Part shown: positions 34,611-42,493 of the stretch, in pieces
Numbering within the stretch: the stretch's first letter is position 1
How the letters are laid out: each line of letters begins with the position of its first letter
Translations under genes and position numbers: made by a program
Notes under the pieces: generated by a model
Database searches by the model: none
Told to the model about the DNA's origin: nothing
Seen by the model: only the letters and a program-made list of their open reading frames with translations
Assembly (NCBI GenBank): GCA_045651765.1
Contig: JAZRSY010000023.1
Coordinates: 1 to 64,000 of the forward strand
Reading direction: 5' to 3'
Source of the DNA: SIG565 sp045651765
GTDB lineage: Bacteria > Bacillota > Clostridia > Oscillospirales > Acutalibacteraceae
DNA: 64,000 nt

Positions 34611-35462
34611 ATGACAGAAGTTGTTTCAATAAAATTTAAACAAGATGGCCGAATTTACTTTTTCAGCCCCGCCAACATTACCCTTAACAATGGTGATTAT
34701 GCCGTTGTGGAAACCTCACGCGGAATAGAATGTGGCCTTGTGTACGAAGGCAACCATATGGTGCCTGACAGCAAAATTACCGTTCCGCTTAAAAATGTTT
34801 TGCGCCTTGCCGACGAAAAGGATTTAGCTAAGCTTAACGCCAACATTAAAAAACAAGACGAAGCCTTCGAAGAATGCACCAAACTAATCGCTGCACACAA
34901 ATTGGAAATGGATTTAACAAGGGTTGAATGTTCGTTCGATGGCAGCAAAATTATATTTTACTTTACGTCTGAAGGTCGCGTAGATTTTAGAGAGTTGGTT
35001 AAAGATTTAGCCGCTAAATTCCACACCCGAATAGAACTTAGGCAAATTGGTGTGCGCGACGAAGCTAAAATGTTGGGCGGTATTGGCATTTGCGGCCAAC
35101 AATTTTGTTGTTCGCGGTTTTTAAGCGATTTTCAGCCTGTTTCTATTAAAATGGCTAAAGAACAAAATCTTTCGCTCAACCCCACTAAAATTTCGGGCAG
35201 CTGCGGCAGGCTTATGTGTTGCCTAAAATATGAACAAGATGCCTACGAGCATTTAATTAAAACAACACCGGGGCTTAATGCCACCGTTAAAACAGCTAGT
35301 GGTAGCATTGGCACAGTTACCGATGTTAACCTTATTACAGGCAATATTATGGTAAAATTAGAAGATGCCGAATTCCCCATAAAATTAAACCGCCGCGATG
35401 TTCAAATTATATCGCAAGGCAAAAAGAAAAAGCAAAAACCGGCGAATAATAATGCCGAATAA
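34611..35462 (+). CDS. ricT: PSP1 domain protein RicT/YaaT (RNase Y regulator)
   Basis: A 283-residue PSP1-domain protein. The domain (about 1-150) is followed by Cys-rich segments GICGQQFCCSRF and CGRLMCCLKYEQ. In B. subtilis these cysteines help hold [4Fe-4S] clusters in the RicA-RicF-RicT complex, which steers RNase Y and is needed for sporulation, competence and biofilm. A short basic tail (KKKKQKP) ends the protein. GGAGG precedes the ATG, 12 bases after holB. Confidence 0.92.
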   Translation: MTEVVSIKFKQDGRIYFFSPANITLNNGDYAVVETSRGIECGLVYEGNHMVPDSKITVPLKNVLRLADEKDLAKLNANIKKQDEAFEECTKLIAAHKLEMDLTRVECSFDGSKIIFYFTSEGRVDFRELVKDLAAKFHTRIELRQIGVRDEAKMLGGIGICGQQFCCSRFLSDFQPVSIKMAKEQNLSLNPTKISGSCGRLMCCLKYEQDAYEHLIKTTPGLNATVKTASGSIGTVTDVNLITGNIMVKLEDAEFPIKLNRRDVQIISQGKKKKQKPANNNAE

Positions 35463-35471
35463 AAATAATAC

Positions 35472-35500
35472 TTGATTTTTGCGAGTTTAGTTGTTACAAT
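35472..35500 (+). promoter_or_regulatory. Promoter of the ferredoxin gene
   Basis: TTGATT (35472-35477), 17 bases and TACAAT (35495-35500), 32 bases before the ATG. Confidence 0.75.
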
Positions 35501-35532
35501 AAATACGACAATTTTTTTCGGAGGTGTTTTAA

Positions 35533-35703
35533 ATGGCTTACAAAATTTCGGATGAATGCATTAATTGCGGTGCTTGTGCTGCTAACTGCCCTGTAGAAGC
35601 TATTACAGAAGGCGACGAGCATTTTGTAATCGATGCCGAAAAGTGCATTGACTGTGGCGCTTGTGCTTCCGGTTGCCCTGTTGAAGCAATTGCTGAAGAC
35701 TAA
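35533..35703 (+). CDS. 2[4Fe-4S] ferredoxin, clostridial type
   Basis: A 56-residue ferredoxin starting MAYKISDECINCGACA. It has two CxxCxxCxxxCP motifs (CINCGACAANCP and CIDCGACASGCP), the textbook clostridial 8Fe arrangement with an internal duplication. It carries low-potential electrons, for example from pyruvate:ferredoxin oxidoreductase (encoded at 56102) to hydrogenase or other acceptors. GGAGG lies upstream. With its own promoter and a strong terminator it forms a one-gene transcript, suited to high expression. It is highly acidic, as expected. Confidence 0.97.
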   Translation: MAYKISDECINCGACAANCPVEAITEGDEHFVIDAEKCIDCGACASGCPVEAIAED

Positions 35704-35722
35704 TTACATAAAAAAATAAATT

Positions 35723-35756
35723 AAAACCGAAGTATAATTTTTTATACTTCGGTTTT
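35723..35756. terminator. Terminator of the ferredoxin gene
   Basis: AAAACCGAAGTATAA, four bases and its exact complement, followed by T-rich sequence. Confidence 0.88.
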
Positions 35757-35759
35757 ATG

Positions 35760-35788
35760 TTGTAAATTTTTAGGAAATGTTGTATAAT
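35760..35788 (+). promoter_or_regulatory. Promoter of pduL
   Basis: TTGTAA (35760-35765), 17 bases and TATAAT (35783-35788), 34 bases before the pduL ATG. Confidence 0.7.
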
Positions 35789-35822
35789 AATGTTATAAAA
35801 ATAACTCTAAGGAGAATGAATT

Positions 35823-36398
35823 ATGGAAAAAACAGTTTTAGTTGAAATTTCAGCAAGGCATGTGCATGTTAGCCAAGCCGACCTTGAAACATTATTTGGC
35901 AAGGGTTATAAATTAACCCCAAAAAAAGATTTATCACAACCCGGTCAGTTTGCCTGTGAAGAGCGTGTTACCGTTGTAGGCAGCAAAAAAGAGCTTGCAG
36001 GCGTATCCATTTTGGGTCCTTGCCGCAATGCAACACAGGTTGAATTATCTTTAACCGATGCCCGTTCCATTGGAGTTAAAGCCCCCATACGCGAATCTGG
36101 CGATGTTGCCGGTTCAGGTGCTTGCAAACTTGTGGGTCCCTGCGGCGAAGTGGAAATTAGCGAAGGCGTTATTGCTGCTAAAAGACATATACATATGACC
36201 GTAGCCGATGCCGAAAAATACGGCATTACCGACAAACAAATTGTTTCGGTTAAAATCCCAACTGCCGAACGCGCCCTTATTTTTGACGATGTTGTTGCCC
36301 GTGTAAGCGATTCCTACGCACTTGCTATGCACCTTGATACCGACGAAGCAAATGCCGCCGCTATTCCCGGCAGCTGCACAGGTATTATTCTTGACTAA
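35823..36398 (+). CDS. pduL: Phosphate acyltransferase PduL-like
   Basis: A 191-residue PduL-type phosphotransacylase (acyl-CoA plus phosphate to acyl-phosphate plus CoA), unrelated in fold to Pta. The two beta-barrel halves carry the zinc histidines in SARHVHVS and KRHIHMT, with another His in ALAMHLDTDEANAA. It lacks the N-terminal encapsulation peptide of microcompartment PduL, and no shell genes are near, so it probably acts in the cytosol on acetyl-CoA from PFOR. AAGGAG precedes the ATG. No acetate kinase is nearby. Confidence 0.93.
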   Translation: MEKTVLVEISARHVHVSQADLETLFGKGYKLTPKKDLSQPGQFACEERVTVVGSKKELAGVSILGPCRNATQVELSLTDARSIGVKAPIRESGDVAGSGACKLVGPCGEVEISEGVIAAKRHIHMTVADAEKYGITDKQIVSVKIPTAERALIFDDVVARVSDSYALAMHLDTDEANAAAIPGSCTGIILD

Positions 36399-37503
36399 TA
36401 ACTTAGGGCTTTACATTCATATTCCCTTTTGCACCCAAAAATGCAGTTATTGTAATTTCTATTCCTTTAATGCAGACAGTAATTTAATGGATAGTTATTT
36501 TAACAGGCTTTTGGGTGAAATTACGGCCAAAGGCAAAACCGTAAGCCGCCCTATTTCATCGGTTTATATTGGTGGTGGCACACCCACGGTAGCGGGCGGT
36601 AAAAGGCTTTATGAGCTTTTAAAAGTCATAAACAACGCCTTTAATTTGTTGCCCAATGCCGAAATTACGGTAGAAGCCAACCCCGGCGATAATCTGGAAA
36701 GCATCTTGCCTTTTTTAAAAAAAGGCGGTTGCAACAGGCTGTCTTTGGGGGTTCAAAGTGCCAACCAAACCGAACTCAACTTGCTCCGTCGCAGGCATAA
36801 TTTAACCGATGTTGAAAACGCCGTAAACAAAGCCCGCAAAACAGGAATAAACAATATATCACTCGATTTAATGTTAGGGTTGCCCCATTCTAATTTAAAA
36901 ACCTTAAAAACCAGTTTAGATTTTTTAACAGGGCTTAACCCTGAACATATTTCGGCCTATATTTTAAAATTAGAGCAAGGCACTCCCCTTTTTGAAAATC
37001 AAGCCAAACTTAATATACCCGATGAAGATATGGTAGCCGACCAATACTTATTTATGTGCGATTATTTGTCGGATAAAGGTTTTAACCATTATGAAATATC
37101 TAATTTCGCTAAAGAAGGCTACCAAAGCCGACACAACTCGGCCTATTGGCAATTATGTGAATATATTGGCTTTGGCCCCGCTGCACATTCTTTTCTTGAC
37201 GGCAAACGCTATTATTACAAGCCAAATATAAACGATTATATTTTAAACCCCACCACCATACCCGATGGCAACGGTGGAGGTGAGCTTGAATATATAATGC
37301 TGTCGCTTAGAATGTCTAGTGGCATAAACTCAGCCGAGTTTGAAAGCCGATATAACAAAAGTTTTAGTGAAAAATTTTTAAAAACTGCTGAAACTTTGCA
37401 AAAAAATGGGCTTGTAAATATAAACGGGCAAAATATTTCGCTAACCAATAAGGGAATGCTTGTTTCTAACTCTGTTATTAATTTGTTCACCGAGGTACTT
37501 TAG
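36391..37503 (+). CDS. hemW: Radical SAM protein HemW (putative haem chaperone)
   Basis: A protein of about 370 residues. The core starts GLYIHIPFCTQKCSYCNFYSF, with the CxxxCxxC cluster motif; the following VYIGGGTPT, LSLGVQS and the C-terminal HemN region are clear. HemW proteins bind haem and were long misnamed coproporphyrinogen oxidases. No ATG fits the N-terminus; I chose the TTG at 36391, which overlaps the end of pduL by eight bases and has AGG upstream. An ATG at 36322 would add 23 unlikely residues lying inside pduL. Confidence 0.88.
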   Translation: MTNNLGLYIHIPFCTQKCSYCNFYSFNADSNLMDSYFNRLLGEITAKGKTVSRPISSVYIGGGTPTVAGGKRLYELLKVINNAFNLLPNAEITVEANPGDNLESILPFLKKGGCNRLSLGVQSANQTELNLLRRRHNLTDVENAVNKARKTGINNISLDLMLGLPHSNLKTLKTSLDFLTGLNPEHISAYILKLEQGTPLFENQAKLNIPDEDMVADQYLFMCDYLSDKGFNHYEISNFAKEGYQSRHNSAYWQLCEYIGFGPAAHSFLDGKRYYYKPNINDYILNPTTIPDGNGGGELEYIMLSLRMSSGINSAEFESRYNKSFSEKFLKTAETLQKNGLVNINGQNISLTNKGMLVSNSVINLFTEVL

Positions 37504-37505
37504 TT

Positions 37506-38108
37506 ATGAGAACATATAAAATACATTTGATTAGGCACGGATTAACCGAGGGTAATTTAAAGGGGCAATATATCGGCCGCACCGATTTACCCGTTACCCC
37601 CGAGGGCGTAACCGAGCTCAGAACCCTTAAAGATACCATTGATTACCCTTTTATTGAGCAACTTTATTCGAGCCCTATGCTGCGTTGCCGACAAACAGCC
37701 AACATTTTATACCCCGATAATAAAATTAATATTATAGAAAACCTTATTGAATATGATTTTGGCGAGTTCGAGGGTAAAACGGCACACGAATTAGAAATTA
37801 ACCCCGATTACATTGCCTGGACTTCAGGTAAATCGGACTCCACCCCCGGTGGCGAGAATAACTCCGACTTTGCCAAGCGTTTGGCATTGGCCATTAACCA
37901 AATTGTGCGCGATATGATGAACAAGGGCCTTCACGAATCGGCCGCAATTATGCACGGCGGAACAATTATGGTGCTCTTGGCCTCTTGCGGTTTACCGCGC
38001 CGCCACTTAGCCGAATGGACCACAGAAAACGGCCGTGGCTACACAATTTTAATTGACCCTTCTATTTACGGGCGCACCGGTGCCTTTGAGGTTATCGATA
38101 CCATTTAA
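37506..38108 (+). CDS. Histidine phosphatase family protein (phosphoglycerate mutase-like)
   Basis: A 200-residue protein with the catalytic LIRHGLTEGNLKGQYIGRTD near the N-terminus (phospho-His in RHG), a second arginine in SPMLRCRQTA and the later catalytic His in MHGGTIM. Such enzymes include phosphoglycerate mutases and alpha-ribazole phosphatases; the substrate is not clear. It starts two bases after hemW and ends at a strong terminator, so hemW and this gene share a transcript, likely with pduL. Confidence 0.87.
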   Translation: MRTYKIHLIRHGLTEGNLKGQYIGRTDLPVTPEGVTELRTLKDTIDYPFIEQLYSSPMLRCRQTANILYPDNKINIIENLIEYDFGEFEGKTAHELEINPDYIAWTSGKSDSTPGGENNSDFAKRLALAINQIVRDMMNKGLHESAAIMHGGTIMVLLASCGLPRRHLAEWTTENGRGYTILIDPSIYGRTGAFEVIDTI

Positions 38109-38124
38109 TAATTATAATAATAAA

Positions 38125-38156
38125 AGCAGAGATGATAATTCATCTCTGCTTTTTTT
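38125..38156. terminator. Terminator after the histidine phosphatase gene
   Basis: A perfect 11-bp stem (38125-38135 with 38140-38150) followed by seven T. The convergent ribosomal operon ends just beyond it. Confidence 0.9.
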
Positions 38157-38167
38157 GCGCAAAAATT

Positions 38168-38222
38168 TAGTCCCCGCATCATAAGGCTGATATGAAGCAT
38201 CAGACTTGCAATGTGAGGACCA
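38168..38222 (-). terminator. Structured 3' end or terminator of the ribosomal operon
   Basis: On the minus strand, 24 bases past the rplQ stop, a 12-position outer stem (38211-38222 with 38168-38179; one mismatch, two G-T pairs) encloses a second hairpin CTGAT/ATCAG. A short T run (38161-38165 region) follows. It is probably the terminator of the superoperon, although more elaborate than usual. Confidence 0.5.
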
Positions 38223-38245
38223 AACCTTAAACTTTATTTGAGAAA

Positions 38246-38596
38246 TTAGATTAACTCAATAATAGCCATTTCTGCAGCATCACCACGGCGAGGGCCGGTT
38301 TTGGTGATTCGACAATAACCGCCGTTTTTGTCGGCATACTTAGGAGCGATGTCGGTATATAATTTTTTAACAACATCTTCCTTAGTAATAAAGGCTAAAG
38401 CCTGACGTTTGCTGTGTAGGCTGTTATCTTTAGCGAGTGTAATATATTTCTCTGCCATAGAACGAACTTCTTTAGCACGGGTAACTGTGGTTTCAATTTT
38501 GCCGTTTTCGAACAAATAGGTAACCATAGCCCTAAGCATAGCAGTTCTGTGGTCGGTTGTTCTTCCAAGTTTTCTTGTACCTGGCATTAAACTCAC
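38246..38596 (-). CDS. rplQ: 50S ribosomal protein L17
   Basis: A 116-residue L17 (MPGTRKLGRTTDHRTAMLRAM at its start), which binds 23S rRNA near the exit tunnel. It is the last gene of the alpha part of the superoperon, 22 bases after rpoA. In many Firmicutes ecfA, ecfT and truA follow; here the operon ends in a folded terminator instead. Confidence 0.98.
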   Translation of the reverse strand: MSLMPGTRKLGRTTDHRTAMLRAMVTYLFENGKIETTVTRAKEVRSMAEKYITLAKDNSLHSKRQALAFITKEDVVKKLYTDIAPKYADKNGGYCRITKTGPRRGDAAEMAIIELI

Positions 38597-38618
38597 TCCT
38601 TTTTGGGTGTTTTATGGT

Positions 38619-39569
38619 CTATTCGTCTTCTTTTTTGAGGGTAAAGCCGAACGAATCAAGCTTTGCAATAACCTCTTCTAAAGACTTACGACCAAGGTTT
38701 CTAACCTTCATCATATCCTCTTCGGTTTTATCTACAAGGTCTTCAACCGTATTTATACCTGCGCGTTTTAAGCAATTAAAGCTACGAACAGATAAATCAA
38801 GTTCTTCTATTGTCATGTCAAGAACCTTTTCTTTATCGCTGCTGCCCTTTTCGGCCATAAAGCTGGCAGCATCGGCAGCATAGTCAGATAAATTAAGGAA
38901 TAACTCAAAATGCTCAATAAGAATTTTTGCAGACATAGAAACGGCCTCGTTAGCTTTAAGAGAGCCATCTGTCCATACCTCTAGGGTAAGCTTACCTTTG
39001 TCGGTAACCTGACCTACACGGGTATTATCAACCTTGAAATTAGCCTTTAACACGGGGGTAAAAATAGAATCTACCGGGATAACACCAATTACCGATTGTG
39101 CAGGTTTGTTAAGTTCCGAAGGAACATAGCCCCTACCCTTATCGAGTGTCATTTCCATGGTAAGTTTAGCATCTTTATCCAAAGTTGCAATATGCATTTC
39201 CGGATTAAGAATTTCTACCTCGCTATCGGCCTTAATGTCGGCTGCGGTAACTTCACAAGGACCTTCGGCTTCAATATAAACGGTTTTAGTTCCGTTGCTA
39301 TGAAGCTTAGCAATAAGACCTTTAATGTTAAGAACTATTTCAGTTACATCTTCTTTCACACCGGGAACGGTTGAAAACTCGTGAACAACACCATCAATTT
39401 TAATGGTGGTTACAGCAACACCCGGAAGTGTTGAAAGCAGAACCCTGCGCATACTGTTACCAAGGGTAATAGCATAGCCGCGCTCAAGCGGTTCCATAAC
39501 GAATTTACCGTAGGTGCCGTCTTCTGATAATTCCAGCGTTTCAATTCTGGGCTTTTCAATTTCTATCAT
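38619..39569 (-). CDS. rpoA: RNA polymerase alpha subunit
   Basis: A 316-residue alpha subunit. The N-terminal assembly domain begins IEIEKPRIETLELSED and has YAITLGNSMRRVLLSTLPG. A short linker leads to the C-terminal domain (about 240-310, LDLSVRSFNCLKRAGINTVEDL), which contacts upstream DNA and activators. A 7-bp hairpin (39587-39626) lies between rpsD and this gene. Confidence 0.98.
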   Translation of the reverse strand: MIEIEKPRIETLELSEDGTYGKFVMEPLERGYAITLGNSMRRVLLSTLPGVAVTTIKIDGVVHEFSTVPGVKEDVTEIVLNIKGLIAKLHSNGTKTVYIEAEGPCEVTAADIKADSEVEILNPEMHIATLDKDAKLTMEMTLDKGRGYVPSELNKPAQSVIGVIPVDSIFTPVLKANFKVDNTRVGQVTDKGKLTLEVWTDGSLKANEAVSMSAKILIEHFELFLNLSDYAADAASFMAEKGSSDKEKVLDMTIEELDLSVRSFNCLKRAGINTVEDLVDKTEEDMMKVRNLGRKSLEEVIAKLDSFGFTLKKEDE

Positions 39570-39586
39570 TTAAAAGCTCCATTTCT

Positions 39587-39626
39587 CCGCACACATAATA
39601 ATTTAAAATTAAGGTATTCTGTGCGG
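39587..39626 (-). other. Hairpin between rpsD and rpoA
   Basis: A 7-bp stem, CCGCACA with TGTGCGG (minus strand), encloses an AT-rich 26-base loop a few bases before the rpoA ribosome site. It has no T run, so it is not a standard terminator. It may be an RNA processing or translation-control site. Confidence 0.4.
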
Positions 39627-39652
39627 CAAATACCAAAACTTTTACAAGCCTA

Positions 39653-40279
39653 TTATTTAGAATAGAACTCAACGATAAGCTGTTCTTCAACAGGTGCTTC
39701 AATTTGAGCGCGCTCAGGTAAATTAACAACCTTTGCGGTTAAATTGTTGCGGTCAACATCAATCCACTCCGGAACTGGTTTTGAACCATTAATTTCAATA
39801 ACAGCTTTAATTTTTTCGCTAGCTTTGCTCTTTTCGCAAACAGAAATAACATCGCCGGCTTCAACAAGGTACGAAGCAATATCAACGCGTTTGCCGTTAA
39901 CCTCGTAATGACCGTGACCAACAAGTTGCCTTGCTTCTGCTCTGGAACAAGCAAATCCAGCCCTGTAAACTACATTATCAAGGCGGCTTTCAAGGATTTG
40001 TAAAAGGTTTTCACCAGTAATTCCTTGTTTTCTTTCAGCTATTTCAAAATAGTGATAGAACTGAGCCTCTTGAACACCGTAGAATCTTCTAGCTCTTTGT
40101 TTTGCACGAAGTTGCAAACCATACTCTGAAGATTTCTTACGGCCCTGTCCGTGCTGGCCGGGTGCATAAGCACGAATGCCAACAGAACATTTATCGGAAT
40201 AGCAGCGCTCGCCTTTAAGGAATAATTTTTGACCTTCACGGCGGCATAATCTGCAAACTGCTCCGGTATATCTAGCCAT
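39653..40279 (-). CDS. rpsD: 30S ribosomal protein S4
   Basis: A 208-residue primary 16S rRNA-binding protein with an S4 RNA-binding domain (LDNVVYRAGFACSRAEARQLVGHGHYEVNG). The N-terminus keeps C9, C12, C26 and C31, the zinc-binding form of S4. In Bacillus rpsD is a separate gene with its own S4 leader; here it lies in the alpha operon between rpsK and rpoA. Confidence 0.98.
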   Translation of the reverse strand: MARYTGAVCRLCRREGQKLFLKGERCYSDKCSVGIRAYAPGQHGQGRKKSSEYGLQLRAKQRARRFYGVQEAQFYHYFEIAERKQGITGENLLQILESRLDNVVYRAGFACSRAEARQLVGHGHYEVNGKRVDIASYLVEAGDVISVCEKSKASEKIKAVIEINGSKPVPEWIDVDRNNLTAKVVNLPERAQIEAPVEEQLIVEFYSK

Positions 40280-40302
40280 TCTTTACACCTCCATTAATTT
40301 GG

Positions 40303-40692
40303 TTACACACGTCTTCTCTTAGGAGGACGACAACCATTGTGCGGAATCGGGGTTACATCTTTAATCATAGTAACTTCGAGACCTGCGGACTGTAATGCAC
40401 GGATAGCAGCCTCACGGCCTGCTCCCGGACCTTTAACATATACTTCTACTGTTTTTAAACCATGCTCCATAGCGGCTTTAGCAGCTGTTTCGGCAGCGCT
40501 TTGTGCAGCGAAAGGAGTAGATTTACGAGAACCACGGAAACCGAGTTCACCGGCAGATGCCCAAGAAAGAGCATTACCTTGGGTATCGGTAATGGTAATA
40601 ATAGTATTGTTGAAGGTTGACTGGATATGGGCAGCACCACGTTCAATATTTTTCTTTTCACGACGTCTGCGTGTAGCAGTAGTCTTAGCCAT
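40303..40692 (-). CDS. rpsK: 30S ribosomal protein S11
   Basis: A 129-residue platform protein that lines the mRNA exit. The start has a basic KTTATRRRREKKN segment and the end is the conserved HNGCRPPKRRRV, whose NG is a known isoaspartate site. It lies 16 bases after rpsM. Confidence 0.98.
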   Translation of the reverse strand: MAKTTATRRRREKKNIERGAAHIQSTFNNTIITITDTQGNALSWASAGELGFRGSRKSTPFAAQSAAETAAKAAMEHGLKTVEVYVKGPGAGREAAIRALQSAGLEVTMIKDVTPIPHNGCRPPKRRRV

Positions 40693-40708
40693 ATTATCTT
40701 CCTCCTAC

Positions 40709-41077
40709 TTATTTTTTCTTGTTAGCTATAGTCTTCTTAGGGCCTTTTCTGGTACGGGCGTTGGTTTTAGAACGTTGTCCGCGAACAGGAAGGCTCTTAC
40801 GATGGCGAAGACCACGATAGCTTCCGATTTCAATAAGCCTTTTGATGTCAAATGCTACGGTACGACGAAGGTCACCTTCTACCTGAAGGTTGTGCTCGAT
40901 GTACTCACGTAACTTTGAGATTTCATCTTCTGTTAATTCCTTACAACGAGTATCAGGGTTGATACCTGTTTCTTTAAGGATAGTTTTTGATGTAGTAAGA
41001 CCGATTCCGTAGATGTAAGTGAGTCCAATTTCAACTCGCTTCTCGTTAGGAAGGTCTACACCGCTAATACGGGCCAT
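40709..41077 (-). CDS. rpsM: 30S ribosomal protein S13
   Basis: A 122-residue head protein that contacts the P-site tRNA and forms bridge B1. It begins MARISGVDLPNEKRVEIGLTYIYGIG and ends with the basic tail RTRKGPKKTIANKKK. It lies 39 bases after rpmJ. Confidence 0.98.
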   Translation of the reverse strand: MARISGVDLPNEKRVEIGLTYIYGIGLTTSKTILKETGINPDTRCKELTEDEISKLREYIEHNLQVEGDLRRTVAFDIKRLIEIGSYRGLRHRKSLPVRGQRSKTNARTRKGPKKTIANKKK

Positions 41078-41116
41078 TATTCAATGCACCTCCATTATTT
41101 TGTGTGCACAGGGAAA

Positions 41117-41230
41117 TTAACCCTGGCGTTGCTTGTGCTTAGGATTATCACAGATAACCATGATTTTTCCCTTACGTTTAATGACTTTGCATTTTTCGCA
41201 AATCTTTTTTACAGAAGGTCTGACTTTCAT
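41117..41230 (-). CDS. rpmJ: 50S ribosomal protein L36
   Basis: A 37-residue protein, MKVRPSVKKICEKCKVIK at its start, with the zinc ligands C11, C14, C27 and H32 intact. It is the smallest large-subunit protein and binds the 23S rRNA near the GTPase region. It lies 30 bases after infA, in the standard infA-rpmJ-rpsM order. Confidence 0.97.
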   Translation of the reverse strand: MKVRPSVKKICEKCKVIKRKGKIMVICDNPKHKQRQG

Positions 41231-41260
41231 TTGGATTATACCTCCTAAATTTCTTTCTGC

Positions 41261-41479
41261 CTATTTAGAGCGCCAGGTTATGCGCCCTTTAGACAAGTCA
41301 TATGGGGACATTTCAACCGTTACCTTATCTCCGGGTAGGATTCGTATAAAATTCATACGCAATTTACCCGAGATATGAGCCAAGATTATATGTCCACCTT
41401 GAATTTCAACCTTGAACATTGCGTTCGGCATTGCCTCTACAACTGTACCTTCAAGTTCTATCATATCTTCTTTTGACAT
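41261..41479 (-). CDS. infA: Translation initiation factor IF-1
   Basis: A 72-residue OB-fold protein (MSKEDMIELEGTVVEAMPNAMF at its start, ending GRITWRSK). It occupies the A site of the 30S subunit during initiation. Its ATG shares a base with the stop of the KOW-protein gene upstream (TAATG). Confidence 0.98.
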   Translation of the reverse strand: MSKEDMIELEGTVVEAMPNAMFKVEIQGGHIILAHISGKLRMNFIRILPGDKVTVEMSPYDLSKGRITWRSK

Positions 41480-41730
41480 TAATTTTCCTCCCTAAATGCT
41501 TGTGAAAAAGCGAAAATACCGCGTCTAATAGATTTATCGGATATTAACTGTTCTTTTTCTAATGAACTGCCGGTGAATTTAAGGTGTTTAGGATTTTTAA
41601 GCTTTGGTGCTGCCTTGCGGCGATTTTTACCGTCGCACACCAAAAAGCCGTTTTCGGTTTTTTCCATTATCACCATAAAACTTCCTTTATCGTGCCCCTT
41701 TAGCGAGCACACAATATCGCCTTTATTCAT
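41479..41730 (-). CDS. KOW-domain RNA-binding protein (L14e-like)
   Basis: An 83-residue protein with a KOW motif at its N-terminus (KGDIVCSLKGHDKGSFMVIM) and a basic middle (DGKNRRKAAPKLKNPKHLKF). Similar small proteins, annotated as L14e-like or KOW domain-containing, sit between map and infA in many Clostridia. It probably binds RNA or the ribosome, but its role is unassigned. It starts 11 bases after map and overlaps infA by one base. Confidence 0.85.
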   Translation of the reverse strand: MNKGDIVCSLKGHDKGSFMVIMEKTENGFLVCDGKNRRKAAPKLKNPKHLKFTGSSLEKEQLISDKSIRRGIFAFSQAFREEN

Positions 41731-41741
41731 TTAAGCCTCCG

Positions 41742-42491
41742 TTATATTTTAGTCATAACAAAAGGTTCATCTGAAGTAACGGCAACGGTGTGTTCAAAGT
41801 GAGCCGATAACGAGCCATCTTTGGTAACAACTGTCCAACCGTCCGGCAAAACTTTAACATCCGCCTTGCCGCCATTCACCATTGGTTCAATTGCAATTGT
41901 CATTCCGGGTAATAGGCGTATGCCCCTGCCGGAAATGCCAAAATTCGGAACTTCGGGTGCTTCATGAAGATTTGTGCCGATTCCGTGCCCAACAAAATCG
42001 CGAACCACGGAATAACCACGAGCTTCCACATACCTTTGAATTGCATTTCCAATATCGCCGATTCTGCCGCCAGCACGAACCATTTTTATGCCTTCGTAAA
42101 GGCTTTCTTTGGTTGTGTCAATCAGCCGCTTTGCTTCTGCGGAAATATCTCCCGCTGCAAAAGTGGCGGCGTTATCGCCATGATAACCGGAAAATTTTGC
42201 ACCTAAATCAACGCTGACAATATCGCCTGCTTTGATTATTCGGTTTTTGTTTGGTATGCCATGAATAACCTCGTTGTTAATAGATATACAAGCAGTTGCA
42301 GGATAACCTTGATAATTTTTAAAGTTGGGTGTACCACCCTGACTTAAAATATATTTTTCGGCTAAACTGTCAAGCTCGGCTGTGGTAACACCCGGCTCTA
42401 CTGCTTTACCTATTATATCTAATGCCCCTGCCGATATCCTGCATGCCTCTTTCATAAGGCTTAGCTCTCGGCTGGTTTTTAGAACTACCAT
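41742..42491 (-). CDS. map: Methionine aminopeptidase, type I
   Basis: A 249-residue enzyme that removes the initiator Met from new proteins. The metal ligands are visible in VSVDLGAKFSGYHGDNAATF (two Asp), GHGIGTNLHEAP (His), IEPMV (Glu) and EHTVAVT (Glu). It has no N-terminal zinc finger, as usual for type Ia. It starts two bases after adk, which supplies the secY-adk-map order. Confidence 0.97.
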   Translation of the reverse strand: MVVLKTSRELSLMKEACRISAGALDIIGKAVEPGVTTAELDSLAEKYILSQGGTPNFKNYQGYPATACISINNEVIHGIPNKNRIIKAGDIVSVDLGAKFSGYHGDNAATFAAGDISAEAKRLIDTTKESLYEGIKMVRAGGRIGDIGNAIQRYVEARGYSVVRDFVGHGIGTNLHEAPEVPNFGISGRGIRLLPGMTIAIEPMVNGGKADVKVLPDGWTVVTKDGSLSAHFEHTVAVTSDEPFVMTKI

Positions 42492-42493
42492 AA

